Below are positions 15,413 through 24,442 of a stretch of 26,358 nucleotides of DNA, piece by piece. The stretch's first letter is position 1; each line of letters starts with the position of its first letter. The position numbers and the translations under genes are program-made. The stretch covers positions 1 through 26,358 of the forward strand of contig NZ_CASEGO010000025.1 of NCBI RefSeq assembly GCF_949287625.1. Reading direction: 5' to 3'. Origin of the DNA: an uncultured Brachyspira sp. Its GTDB lineage: Bacteria > Spirochaetota > Brachyspiria > Brachyspirales > Brachyspiraceae. A model generated the notes under the pieces. The model ran no database searches. It was not told where the DNA came from and was given only the letters and a program-made list of their open reading frames with translations.

Positions 15413-17023
15413 TTATATAAGTAAATTCAATTTTCTTGTAGGAACTATATATGATTTTATATCGGCTTTTACTTCTTCGGCATTATCAATATTTTCAGAA
15501 GCAAATCTATTTCCGATATTATCCAATTCCTCACCGAAGCCTCCGTCATTATTAGGCATGTCCTGTCTTAACATTACATCAAAGCCTTCTATATTAATTC
15601 CTATTTCATTTAATGAAGTTATAACAGTATCCAAATTTTTAGTAAATATATCTTTAACATCAGCATTATCAACGAATATTTTTCCTATCAAATTATCTCC
15701 ATCCATACTTATTTTTAATCTTACCTTTCCTAAATATTCTGGATTAAGACTCATTAATACTTCGCTTTTTCCGTTATTAACAGCAACCTGAGCTTTTTCT
15801 ACAAGTTTACCCATTAAGTCTTGGAATTTTATCATGCTGTCTGTAAGGTTGGTACTGTTATGTGTTTTTGATACATTATTATTATAATGATTGTATCCTT
15901 TTAAATTAGCACCTTCTGCAGAATCTTTCATGTTTATTATTGTAAGTTCTGCACCTTTATCATCTGAAATAGTATTATTTACTGTACTATTATTATTTTT
16001 TACTTCTACATTATCTTTATCATATTTATCTGCATATTTACTTTCTACATTGTCTGCATTATTGGCAATATTAATATCTGAAATACTGCTGTCAAAATCT
16101 ATAGCAGGCTCTTCTGTATTAATAGTTTCTATTTTTTTATCATTGTCTTTGTTTGAAGCGATTTTTATTTCTTTATTGACATCAGTCTCTTTTACTTCAA
16201 CATTGTCTTTAATATCATCAGTTAATACTTCTTTTTTATCTTCTTCATCGTTATTACTATCTATCATAGCTTTAATTGTTTCTAATGATGCTATTAAATC
16301 TTCTAATTCTTTTTTATCTTCTTCATCTAAATCTTCTAAATTTAGTGCTTCTATTTGTTTTTTTATGCTTTCTATATCCTGAGTATTTTTAGCATTTTCT
16401 TTTTTATCTGCTTTATCAGATTTAGCAATAACAACTTCTGCATTTTCTTTACTATTTACCAAAACTTTTTTATCATCATTATTATCGGAAGCATTTTGAA
16501 TTATTAATTTAGCTTTTTCTTTTGTTAGTGCCAATTTTTCTTTTAATGACATGTTTTCAGAATTAGTTTTATCAGTTTTTTCATGAACATTATTATCAGC
16601 TTTTATTTCATCTTTATTTTCTTTTACAGTTTTATCATCTGTATTGTTAGAAACTTTATTTTCTTCACTATTAGAATCTTCTGAACTTTTATTTATATTG
16701 TTTTCGGAATGATTCTCTTTAGATGATATTTTTTCTTCTGCTACTGAAGAGTTTGTAATATCATCACTTTCATAATTGTTATAATCATTATTATATTCTT
16801 CATAATCATTATAATTTTTCGGGCTGTAATCTTCAGTATTATTTCTTTCTACTATCTTATTTGAAACACTTGAAGGAGCTGAATAAATATCTTCAGTCTG
16901 TGTTTTATTAAGCATATTAGCAAAAGAATCATCATAGCTGTAATTGTTCAAACTGTATGTATTATTGTTAGATGAAACATTAGTATCAACAAAAGATAAT
17001 AAATTTCCTAATCCATTTATCAT
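15413..17023 (-). CDS. fliK: Flagellar hook-length control protein FliK
   Basis: A 536-residue protein that measures hook length and switches export specificity. Residues 1-390 are low-complexity, rich in Asn, Asp, Glu, Lys and Ser, as expected for the poorly conserved ruler region. The C-terminal Flg_hook domain (about 395-490) is recognisable from 'GKSEVLMSLNPEYLGKVRLK' followed by 'FVDNADVKDIF' and 'GFDVMLRQD'. AGGAAG precedes the ATG at 17023, and a sigma-28-like promoter lies 40-70 bases upstream. flgD follows on the same strand. A decayed copy of bases 16455-16660 is found at 20936-21131. Confidence 0.9.
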   Translation of the reverse strand: MINGLGNLLSFVDTNVSSNNNTYSLNNYSYDDSFANMLNKTQTEDIYSAPSSVSNKIVERNNTEDYSPKNYNDYEEYNNDYNNYESDDITNSSVAEEKISSKENHSENNINKSSEDSNSEENKVSNNTDDKTVKENKDEIKADNNVHEKTDKTNSENMSLKEKLALTKEKAKLIIQNASDNNDDKKVLVNSKENAEVVIAKSDKADKKENAKNTQDIESIKKQIEALNLEDLDEEDKKELEDLIASLETIKAMIDSNNDEEDKKEVLTDDIKDNVEVKETDVNKEIKIASNKDNDKKIETINTEEPAIDFDSSISDINIANNADNVESKYADKYDKDNVEVKNNNSTVNNTISDDKGAELTIINMKDSAEGANLKGYNHYNNNVSKTHNSTNLTDSMIKFQDLMGKLVEKAQVAVNNGKSEVLMSLNPEYLGKVRLKISMDGDNLIGKIFVDNADVKDIFTKNLDTVITSLNEIGINIEGFDVMLRQDMPNNDGGFGEELDNIGNRFASENIDNAEEVKADIKSYIVPTRKLNLLI

Positions 17024-17064
17024 AATTTACTTCCTAATTATTAGTTTTATTACTATTATGTTAA

Positions 17065-17091
17065 TATTCGGAAGTATAAAAATTTACTTTA
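17065..17091 (-). promoter_or_regulatory. Sigma-28 (FliA)-like promoter for fliK-flgD
   Basis: On the minus strand TAAA (17091-17088), exactly 15 bases, then TCCGAATA (17072-17065), close to the flagellar consensus TAAA-N15-GCCGATAA. The position is right for transcription into fliK. Confidence 0.6.
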
Positions 17092-17109
17092 CGAAAATAT
17101 TCTGTATAC

Positions 17110-17137
17110 TTGACATTTAGATACAAAAGCATATACT
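17110..17137 (+). promoter_or_regulatory. Sigma-70 promoter for the gene at 17209
   Basis: TTGACA (17110-17115), a 16-base spacer and TATACT (17132-17137). It is divergent from the fliK promoter within the same 185-bp gap. AAGGAG stands before the ATG at 17209. Confidence 0.7.
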
Positions 17138-17208
17138 TAAATATATGTTTATACTTTATCAAAAATAGTATTTATAGTTTATTAATTAAATATTTTAAGG
17201 AGTTTTAG

Positions 17209-19002
17209 ATGATAGTAGAAGAAGTGTTAAAGCAAAATCTTAAAGGAGAGAAATGGCTGTTTTCTCCGAATATACCTTCTAATAAATTAAATGGAGCATG
17301 TTCTGTATTTGACGGATTAGAACCAAACAAAATAATAGCATTATTTGATAATACATTATTAGGTTCTGGAAAAGCAGGATTTGTTCTTACAGGTGCTAAA
17401 TTGTATTATAAATCATTTATATCTGGAAGCGATAAATTTGATATAGAATATTCTAATATATCATCTATAAAATTGGAAGAATCTTCTGACAAAACTAATT
17501 ATATATCAATACAGACAAAAGATAATAATACATTAAATACTTATGAAGAAGATATAGTAAGTTTTGATTATAATAATTTTATATCTGTTATTACAAGTTT
17601 AATATCAGAAGGCATATCATTTAAAGAAGAATCTCAAAGTGTGCCTTTAGAAAATGAAGATACATCTGTTAAAACTAATTTTTTGAAGATATTAATAAAT
17701 CTTTTAAGTAATGAAGAAGGAAATTTGGATGCAAAATCATATGCCTCTATTATACAGCTTATAAGCAGACTTAATTTTTCTAAAGAAGAAAGAATTGCAA
17801 CAAGAGAATATATGCTTGGAGAAAGTGATATAAAAACTAATGATGAATTATTATCTGAGATAAAAGAAAAAATGCCTGAAAATAGATTGCATGAACTGCA
17901 TATATCACTTATAAAAGAATCAATCAATGCTTTCAGAGCTAAAAATAATATAAATCCATATGTTGCAGGAACTTATAAACAAGATGAAAACATATCTGAA
18001 TTAAAAAATAAATTGAATATATCAGATGATGAAATATCATTAATAGAAGAAAGTATTATTAATGATGATAAAATATTTCATGATAGAGATGCTTCAGATG
18101 ATAAAATAAAAGAATTATTCACCGATATGGCAGGAAAGGCTGCAGCAGTTGGCGTACCTTTGGCTGCTGTTTATTTGACAGGTACTGTTGGATTTAGTGC
18201 TGCAGGACTTACAAGCGGTCTTGCTGCTCTTGGAATGGGAGGAGTTTTAGGTTTTTCTTCTATGGTAACAGGTATAGGTGTTGCTTTAGTAATAGGAGTT
18301 GTTTCTTATAAATTAGTTGGTAAAGGAATAAGAGCAATAACAGGAGATGATTCTGAAAAGTATAAACAAAGAGAGTTCTTACTTCAAAATGTTATGAAAC
18401 AGTCGCAAAGAGCTTTTAATTTATTAATAGAAGATATAAATTATCTTACTTCAAAAGCAGCTGAATTACTTAAAAATAATGATGTGAAACAGGAAGTAAT
18501 AACTAATTTATATAAAAAAATTAATGTATTAGCTTCTTCTCAAACGGCAATAATGGATAATTCTGATTATGCTGAAAAAGAAAAAATTATAATACATTTA
18601 CCTAAATATTTAGATGTAAATAGATTAAATACTCTTACTTCTGATGCTACATTGAAAGAGTTTAGGGATTTCATAATAAATTTTTATGAAGAAAAAGAAA
18701 TAGAAACAGAACAAGGAAATAAAAATGTATTTGTATTAGATGAATCAAATGAATTGGAAGATTTAGAGGAATTACTAAATTGCCTAAATGATATAGGATA
18801 TAATGATATTAAAAATATAGCTGCTAAATCTATAGGACAGGGAATAGAAAATTTAGGTAAAAATATAACAAGTAATGAAACAGTTGCTAAGGCTATGGAA
18901 TCTATTACCAATAATGAAACAGTTGCTAAAACTATGGATGCTGTTGGAAAAGGATTTATGAAAGGTTTTGGAAGTTTGAAAGATAAATTTGGAAAAAAAT
19001 AA
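17209..19002 (+). CDS. PH-like / TerB-like protein with glycine-rich hydrophobic segment, unknown function
   Basis: A 597-residue protein I do not recognise as a named family. Residues 1-125 look like a bacterial PH-type domain ('IIALFDNTLLGSGKAGFVLT', then 'LYYKSF' and 'IEYSNISSIKLEE'). Residues about 150-240 form an all-helical region resembling TerB ('LINLLSNEEGNLDAKSYASI', then 'LNFSKEERIATREYML'). Residues about 308-375 are Gly/Ala-rich and hydrophobic ('AVGVPLAAVYLTGTVGFSAA' and on), able to form one or more membrane hairpins. The C-terminus has an internal repeat (NETVAKAMESIT / NETVAKTMDAVG). Domain assignments are by eye and tentative. The gene has its own promoter and is followed by a terminator hairpin before the next gene. 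Confidence 0.75.
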   Translation: MIVEEVLKQNLKGEKWLFSPNIPSNKLNGACSVFDGLEPNKIIALFDNTLLGSGKAGFVLTGAKLYYKSFISGSDKFDIEYSNISSIKLEESSDKTNYISIQTKDNNTLNTYEEDIVSFDYNNFISVITSLISEGISFKEESQSVPLENEDTSVKTNFLKILINLLSNEEGNLDAKSYASIIQLISRLNFSKEERIATREYMLGESDIKTNDELLSEIKEKMPENRLHELHISLIKESINAFRAKNNINPYVAGTYKQDENISELKNKLNISDDEISLIEESIINDDKIFHDRDASDDKIKELFTDMAGKAAAVGVPLAAVYLTGTVGFSAAGLTSGLAALGMGGVLGFSSMVTGIGVALVIGVVSYKLVGKGIRAITGDDSEKYKQREFLLQNVMKQSQRAFNLLIEDINYLTSKAAELLKNNDVKQEVITNLYKKINVLASSQTAIMDNSDYAEKEKIIIHLPKYLDVNRLNTLTSDATLKEFRDFIINFYEEKEIETEQGNKNVFVLDESNELEDLEELLNCLNDIGYNDIKNIAAKSIGQGIENLGKNITSNETVAKAMESITNNETVAKTMDAVGKGFMKGFGSLKDKFGKK

Positions 19003-19026
19003 TAAGTAGGCTTATTTATTTTTTAT

Positions 19027-19070
19027 ATACTATAGAGAAGTTATTATATTAATTTCTCTATAGTATTTTT
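19027..19070 (+). terminator. Terminator or attenuator between the two unknown genes
   Basis: ATACTATAGAGAA (19027-19039) pairs perfectly with TTCTCTATAGTAT (19054-19066) around a 14-base loop, followed by TTTTTG. It lies 24 bases after one stop and 16 bases before the next ATG, so the downstream gene may depend on read-through. Confidence 0.7.
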
Positions 19071-19085
19071 GCAAGGATATTAATT

Positions 19086-20603
19086 ATGGATAAAAAGACG
19101 CTTAAAGATGCAGAAAAAGCTGCTTTGGTGCAGGCCAATCAATATTCGAAATCAGTAGAAAATATTGATAAATTAGACAATCTATTCAATAAAATAGCTG
19201 ATAAAGATAAAGAACAATTAGCAAATCTAAAAGATTTAGATGAGAAAGCAAATCAGCTTCTCAAAGCTAGAGGTATAGATCCAAATACAATAGCTAAAGA
19301 AGATATTGACATTTCAAAATTTGAAAGACGTCAGAGAATGAAAGAAGCTAGAGCAAAATTAAAAGCACAAAAACAAATTAGTGAGGAATATGGTATCAAT
19401 CTTATAGAAACAATAGATGAAGTTGATGATTGGGATACTTATATTCAAAGAGTAGAGGAATATGCAGATAAATATAATGTTGATTTAGAATCTGATCCGT
19501 ATAGGCAATTATTAACTCCTGAGCAGTATAAAAATATAATAGACGAATATCATTTGAAATTTGGAAAAGTAGAATGGTGTGCGGCAGATTATGCTGTAGT
19601 GGGTCTTTCCGTGCTTACAGCTGTTTTAACAGATTATTTTTTAGTTGCCGTTCCGCCTGTTAATACTAAGAATGGTATAATAGATAGTGCATATTTAACA
19701 AAATTTAAAAAAGATAATCCTACTATGCAAAGCAGTCCTATAACAAAATTTTTATTAGAGCAGAAAAATAAAGTAATGAATGCTAAAAAAGGAGACAATA
19801 AAGTTTTGAGAATGTTAAAAATATATCAGGGTAAATTGGAGCAGTTTGCTAAAGTTCCATTTGACCCTGCTACTAGCGGACATGAACCATTATTGAAGGG
19901 ATTGGGAATAACACCTAAAGATCATAGAATCAAAAGTTTAGGTCATGATCCATTATTTGGAATAATTTTTGGAGTTAGAGATATTATGACAGGTAAGATG
20001 ACTTTAATAGATAATGACTCTAATAGACTAAGTTTGTATAGGAGTAATTTTAATAATATTGAGACGAATCCCATTAAAGCATTGATAAAATGGATTTGTC
20101 ATATAATATCCGATATACCAACTACAAAAGGAGTTCCAATACCAGGTTTGACCTTATTAAGGGCTATTAATATGCAAACCCCATTTAAACTTGGACCTAA
20201 AGGAGAGGAAGTATCTTTAAATTATTTGATAACTTGGATGTATAAAAATGGATATACATTAGATCATTTTATTACTATGTCTATTGTACCTATGATAATA
20301 GAGCTTTTTATAGGTACATATTATACAGTCTCTAATTTTGAGCTGCTTCATAAAATGGAAGATTATAAAAGAAAAGAAGATGTTAAACTACAGTCTATGC
20401 TGGCTTTGGCACATACTCTTACTATGGGCGGAAATATAGCTAAAATGGCTTTTATGGCTTGGAATCCAACGGCTTTTAATTTAGCAGAATGTTTGCAAAT
20501 GGTGAGAACTTGGATGAAACTCTATCAAGCAGAAAAAACTAGAGATTTAAAAATAAATAAAACTTTATACTTAGGATGGGAAGAGTTAAACTATAATTAT
20601 TAA
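19086..20603 (+). CDS. Multi-segment membrane-associated protein, unknown function
   Basis: A 505-residue protein that I cannot assign. Residues 1-115 are strongly charged and helical, likely coiled coil ('ARAKLKAQKQISEEYG'). A hydrophobic segment follows at about 165-190 ('YAVVGLSVLTAVLTDYFLVA'). The middle carries a compact motif, 'LGHDPLFGIIFGVRDIMTGK' (about 285-305), that looks conserved. A second hydrophobic segment is at about 390-415 ('ITMSIVPMIIELFIGTYYTV'), with a further amphipathic stretch near 435-470. No signal peptide and no known catalytic motif were found. AAGGA precedes the ATG. It follows the PH/TerB-like gene by 83 bases and the pair may work together. Confidence 0.75.
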   Translation: MDKKTLKDAEKAALVQANQYSKSVENIDKLDNLFNKIADKDKEQLANLKDLDEKANQLLKARGIDPNTIAKEDIDISKFERRQRMKEARAKLKAQKQISEEYGINLIETIDEVDDWDTYIQRVEEYADKYNVDLESDPYRQLLTPEQYKNIIDEYHLKFGKVEWCAADYAVVGLSVLTAVLTDYFLVAVPPVNTKNGIIDSAYLTKFKKDNPTMQSSPITKFLLEQKNKVMNAKKGDNKVLRMLKIYQGKLEQFAKVPFDPATSGHEPLLKGLGITPKDHRIKSLGHDPLFGIIFGVRDIMTGKMTLIDNDSNRLSLYRSNFNNIETNPIKALIKWICHIISDIPTTKGVPIPGLTLLRAINMQTPFKLGPKGEEVSLNYLITWMYKNGYTLDHFITMSIVPMIIELFIGTYYTVSNFELLHKMEDYKRKEDVKLQSMLALAHTLTMGGNIAKMAFMAWNPTAFNLAECLQMVRTWMKLYQAEKTRDLKINKTLYLGWEELNYNY

Positions 20604-20670
20604 TAGACTTATTTCAAAACTAAATTTATTAATATTTATAAATTTTTAATTTAATATTTTTTCATTATAA

Positions 20671-20794
20671 TGCGGCTTTGACCACCGCTCTGGTGATTAC
20701 GAAAAATCCCAGTTCTTTTATGACATCTGTCCGCCTGAGACCGAAGGAAGTACCGTTAGGTATGGCGTGGTATAAAATAACCAAAATAACTGCA
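20671..20794 (-). repeat. GC-rich interspersed element, inverted copy (R3)
   Basis: Read on the minus strand it starts TGCAGTTATTTTGG and ends AAAGCCGCA. The segment 20737-20671 aligns with 3914-3982, sharing CAGGCGGACAG, GTCATAAAAGAACTGGG and CAAAGCC. Its central hairpin GATT-TTTCGT-AATC replaces GTGCT-GCGT-AGCAC of the other copy while keeping the pairing. Confidence 0.8.
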
Positions 20795-20935
20795 TCTTAT
20801 AATTTGAATAATGATTTTATACAACATATAAAACATTTACTTGTGTAATAAATTAATATTATACAATTTAACATAAAACAACAAACTCATAAAATTATTT
20901 GTCAAGTACTTTTGAAACAAGTCTAATATACAACA

Positions 20936-21131
20936 TTAACCAAAACTTTATTATTGGAAGCATTTTGAATTATTAATTTTAGCTTTTTCTTTTGTTAGTG
21001 CCAATTTTTCTTTATAATGACATGTTTTCAGAATTAGTTTTATCAGTTTTTTCATGAACATTATTATCAGCTTTTATTTCATCTTTATTTTCTTTTACAG
21101 TTTTATCATCTATATTGTTAGAAACTTTATT
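20936..21131 (-). pseudogene. Decayed partial duplicate of fliK
   Basis: Nearly identical to 16455-16660 inside fliK and in the same orientation. Over the last 175 bases I count two substitutions and two single-base insertions (AATTT to AATTTT, and TTTTAATG to TTTATAATG), plus a roughly 10-base deletion near the start of the match. The insertions break the frame and neither fliK end is present, so it cannot encode a functional product. It ends just before the chemoreceptor terminator. Confidence 0.9.
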
Positions 21132-21146
21132 ATTTTTATAAAAAAT

Positions 21147-21179
21147 AAAGCTGAAAATCATTCAAGAACTTTCAGCCTT
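21147..21179 (-). terminator. Terminator of the chemoreceptor gene
   Basis: On the minus strand AAGGCTGAAA pairs with TTTCAGCTTT around a roughly 13-base loop and is followed by a T-rich run. It lies 26 bases after the stop at 21205. Confidence 0.8.
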
Positions 21180-21204
21180 ATTAGTATCTGTAGTATATGT
21201 ATTA

Positions 21205-23154
21205 TTATCTTAGTTTAAAGAAATCTATCAATTTATTTAAGTTTTGAGCCTCATTAAGAAGTAATTGAGAAGAAGAACTAGCCTCTTCTACCAAAGCAGC
21301 ATTTTGCTGTACAGAGCTGTCCATCTGTCCTATTGCTGTATTAATTTGATTTATTCCAGTTTCTTCTTCTTTTGCTGCCGCATTTACTTTCTGCATTATA
21401 CTTGAAGCTGTATCCATACTTTCAGAAATTTGTACAAATATATCCTTAGATTCTTTAACACTTTCAGCAGCTAAATTAATTTTATCATTACTGTCAGCTA
21501 TAAGGGATGTAATATTTTTTACAGACTCTTGAGTATTCTGAGCTAAGTTTCTAACCTCGCTTGCTACCACTGCAAAACCTCTTCCCTGATCTCCTGCACG
21601 TGCAGCCTCAACAGAAGCATTAAGAGCAAGTATATTTGTTTGAAAAGCAATACTTTCTATGATTTTAGTAATATCCATAATTTTTGAGCTTGATACATAA
21701 ACATCGTCCATTTTTGCCACGCTTTCTTCTATTATCACTCCTGCTTTTTCAACATAATTTTTTGATTTCATTACTATTTCAGCACTTTTATTTATATCAG
21801 AAGCAGCATTCTGTATATTAGAAGCCATTTCGCTCATAGTAGAAGCAGTTTCTTCCAAACTAGAAGCCTGCATCTCTGTTCGGCTTGATAAATCATTGTT
21901 GCCGGAAAGAACTTCATTAGCAGCATTTTCAACTGATTCTGATGATTGTTTTATTGTATTCATTACATTATTCAAATTACCCAATATACTTTCTATTGCT
22001 CTTGCTATATCTCCCCATTCATCTTTTCTATCAGCAAATCCCGGAGGAGTTTGCCAAGAAATATCTCCTTTTGATAGCTTCATTAAATCCTGAGATAATA
22101 ATTGAATAATAAATATAACATTTCTTTTTAATATTAAAGGTGTAAGTATAGATACTATTATAAGCATTAAAACAGCTATTATAATCATTATATTTCTTAT
22201 ATTGTTGCTGTCTTCAAATATTACATAATTAGGTACTAATATTCTCATACCCCAATTTTGCCCTGTTTGAAGTTTTATAGGGATAAATACATATGTAGCC
22301 ATAGTTTCTAATGCTATGCTGTATTCTTCATATATTATAGTCTGACCTGCTTTTATTTTTTCTAATACCTGATTATTTTTGTATCCTGGGTATGCATCAT
22401 AAATATTCTTACCTACAACATTTTCATCAAAAACATCATACAGTATAGAGCCGTTATGATCAAATAATGCAGTTTTAGTATTTTCAAAAGGCTTTATATT
22501 TTCCATTATAGGACGAAGCGAATCTATAAATATATCAACTCCTGCAACGCCGATTATTTTTCCGTCATTTTTTATAGGTATAGACCAAGTATTCATCTTA
22601 ACCATTTTACCGCCTACTTCAAAATCATATACCGATGTAATATAAGTATTTCCGCTGCTTATAGGAGCTGTATAATAATCACTTTTTAATTCTTCTGAAG
22701 TCATTCCTCTGCTTGCAGCTGAAGCATTATTTCTATATACATAGTCTGAGAACATACCATCTGAAACTGAATAGCGGGGATCATTTATATAATCAATATC
22801 ATTTCCTAAAGTATTAGGCTCAAATACAAGAAATAAAGCACCTGTACCTTCAGATAAGGTAGAGAAAAAATTTAGAGCTGTATTTCTATATACATCTCTG
22901 TTTCTCTCTCCAGACTGATATAAATTATCAACAGTAAACTCAAATACATTCAAGCTGTCAAGAGATTCCTGAACTATATTTTCTAATTTTGAAGCTTCTC
23001 CCTTAGCACTTTCATTTAATATTTTATATGACAGTTTTTTAGTAACATTGCTTACTGATAAAATATTAACAATGCTTGATATTATAAGCATGATTGAAAA
23101 AGGAATTAATATAACCATACTTATTTTAAATTGCAGACTATGCAGCTTTATCAT
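21205..23154 (-). CDS. Methyl-accepting chemotaxis protein with periplasmic dCache-type sensor
   Basis: A 649-residue chemoreceptor. Residues about 8-33 are the first membrane helix ('ISMVILIPFSIMLIISSIVN'). Residues 35-310 form a periplasmic sensor resembling dCache ('GVAGVDIFIDSLRPIMENI' near its end). A second helix follows ('IMIIIAVLMLIIVSILTPLI'), then a HAMP-like linker and a long coiled-coil signalling domain. Its tip carries the invariant 'FQTNILALNASVEAARAGDQ' followed by 'GRGFAVVASEVR', which binds CheA/CheW. The frame is open to 23211, but the ATG at 23154 is preferred because GGAG lies six bases before it and the earlier candidates (TTG 23211, ATG 23184) have none. No C-terminal NWETF-type pentapeptide is present. 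The ligand is unknown. Confidence 0.93.
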   Translation of the reverse strand: MIKLHSLQFKISMVILIPFSIMLIISSIVNILSVSNVTKKLSYKILNESAKGEASKLENIVQESLDSLNVFEFTVDNLYQSGERNRDVYRNTALNFFSTLSEGTGALFLVFEPNTLGNDIDYINDPRYSVSDGMFSDYVYRNNASAASRGMTSEELKSDYYTAPISSGNTYITSVYDFEVGGKMVKMNTWSIPIKNDGKIIGVAGVDIFIDSLRPIMENIKPFENTKTALFDHNGSILYDVFDENVVGKNIYDAYPGYKNNQVLEKIKAGQTIIYEEYSIALETMATYVFIPIKLQTGQNWGMRILVPNYVIFEDSNNIRNIMIIIAVLMLIIVSILTPLILKRNVIFIIQLLSQDLMKLSKGDISWQTPPGFADRKDEWGDIARAIESILGNLNNVMNTIKQSSESVENAANEVLSGNNDLSSRTEMQASSLEETASTMSEMASNIQNAASDINKSAEIVMKSKNYVEKAGVIIEESVAKMDDVYVSSSKIMDITKIIESIAFQTNILALNASVEAARAGDQGRGFAVVASEVRNLAQNTQESVKNITSLIADSNDKINLAAESVKESKDIFVQISESMDTASSIMQKVNAAAKEEETGINQINTAIGQMDSSVQQNAALVEEASSSSQLLLNEAQNLNKLIDFFKLR

Positions 23155-23271
23155 AGGAAACTCCAAATATGTAATTTTTTCCATTATACAATAATATGTA
23201 TTTATACTCAATTATTTTATTAATTAAGAAAATATAAAATTACAAATTTTAAAATCATAAATAAAATAAAT

Positions 23272-23300
23272 TTGTTATTTAATAGCTTTTAGTATATAAT
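23272..23300 (+). promoter_or_regulatory. Promoter of ruvB
   Basis: TTGTTA (23272-23277), a 17-base spacer and TATAAT (23295-23300), 40 bases before the ATG. Confidence 0.65.
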
Positions 23301-23339
23301 ATATGCTATATTTTTATATTGTAAAATTGTAAAAGAGTT

Positions 23340-24380
23340 ATGGATAAAGAGAGTATAATTAATGCTGAAGAGACTTCTTATGATAAAGAAGAAAATAATA
23401 ATTCTATAAGACCTAAAGGTTTTGATGATTTTTTGGGACAGAATAATATAAAATCAAAATTAAAAGTTTTTATAAATAGTGCCTTAAAAAGAGATGTTTC
23501 TTTGGATCATATATTATTTTACGGTCCTCCCGGGCTTGGAAAAACAACACTTGCTCAAATAATAGCAAATGAAATGGGAAGCAGTATCAAAGCAACATCA
23601 GCACCTATAATAGAACGTCCTGGTGATTTGGCTTCTATACTTACAGCTTTGGGGGAGAAAGACATACTTTTTATAGATGAGATACACCGTCTTAGAACAG
23701 TTGTAGAAGAGGTGCTTTACTCTGCTATGGAAGATTTTTTTGTGGATATAAAAGTAGGAGAAGGTACAAGTGCCAAAAGTTTTAGGGTAAAACTTCCTCA
23801 TTTTACTTTGATAGGTGCTACTACTAGAAGCGGTTTGTTAAGTACGCCTCTTTATGACAGATTCGGAATAGTAGAGCGTCTTGAGTTTTATACTAATGAA
23901 GATTTAGCAAATATAGTAAAGAGAAGCTCCAAATTCTTGGATATAGATATAACAGATTCTGCAGCTCTTTCAATAGCTTCAAGATCAAGAGGCACACCTA
24001 GAATAGTTAATAGACTTTTAAGGCGTGTTTTTGACTTTGCTACTGTACATGATGTTTTAAAAATAGATGAAGAGTTTGCCTGTGATTCTTTGGAAAAACT
24101 TGGTATAGATAAAAACGGCTTTGAAGCACTTGACAAACTTTATTTAAATACTATTATTAAACACTATAATGGAGGACCTGTAGGAGTTGATACCCTTTCA
24201 GTTTCTTTATCCGAACAGATAGAAACTATAGAAGATGTTATAGAGCCTTATTTGATACAGTCTGGATTTATAAAAAGAACCCCTAAAGGAAGAGTAGCAA
24301 CAAATAAGGCTTATTCATATTTAAATCTTTCATCAAGACTTGACGATAATTTAGGAAGAGGTTTATTTGATGATTTTTAA
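23340..24380 (+). CDS. ruvB: Holliday junction branch migration helicase RuvB
   Basis: A 346-residue AAA+ motor that, with RuvA, drives branch migration of Holliday junctions during recombinational repair. It has 'RPKGFDDFLGQ' at the start of the core, Walker A 'GPPGLGKTT', Walker B 'ILFIDEIHRL', the sensor segment 'IGATTRSGLLSTPLYDRFG', and a C-terminal winged helix ending 'LIQSGFIKRTPKGRVATNKA'. Length and motifs are typical, so the protein should be active. ruvA and ruvC are not adjacent. The stop codon is contained in TTTTTAAGGAGG, so the ribosome-binding site of the next gene overlaps the end of ruvB and the two genes are probably translationally linked. Confidence 0.97.
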   Translation: MDKESIINAEETSYDKEENNNSIRPKGFDDFLGQNNIKSKLKVFINSALKRDVSLDHILFYGPPGLGKTTLAQIIANEMGSSIKATSAPIIERPGDLASILTALGEKDILFIDEIHRLRTVVEEVLYSAMEDFFVDIKVGEGTSAKSFRVKLPHFTLIGATTRSGLLSTPLYDRFGIVERLEFYTNEDLANIVKRSSKFLDIDITDSAALSIASRSRGTPRIVNRLLRRVFDFATVHDVLKIDEEFACDSLEKLGIDKNGFEALDKLYLNTIIKHYNGGPVGVDTLSVSLSEQIETIEDVIEPYLIQSGFIKRTPKGRVATNKAYSYLNLSSRLDDNLGRGLFDDF

Positions 24381-24442
24381 GGAGGAGTATTATTTTAATA
24401 ACAGATGATAATATAACAAAAGAAAAAAAATCCAATGCTCAG

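Larger units (their letters stand above)
20604..21204. other. Gene-free stretch with repeat element, fliK fragment and terminator
   Basis: No intact gene. From left to right: the GC-rich element R3 (20671-20794, minus orientation); A/T-rich DNA with a TTGACA box read on the minus strand near 20905-20900; the decayed fliK copy (20936-21131); and the chemoreceptor terminator (21147-21179). Confidence 0.8.

Noticed and set aside
15891..16382. A Ser/Leu-rich frame on the plus strand opposite fliK
   Set aside because: It is the complement of the low-complexity fliK ruler region. It has no domain and no ribosome-binding site.
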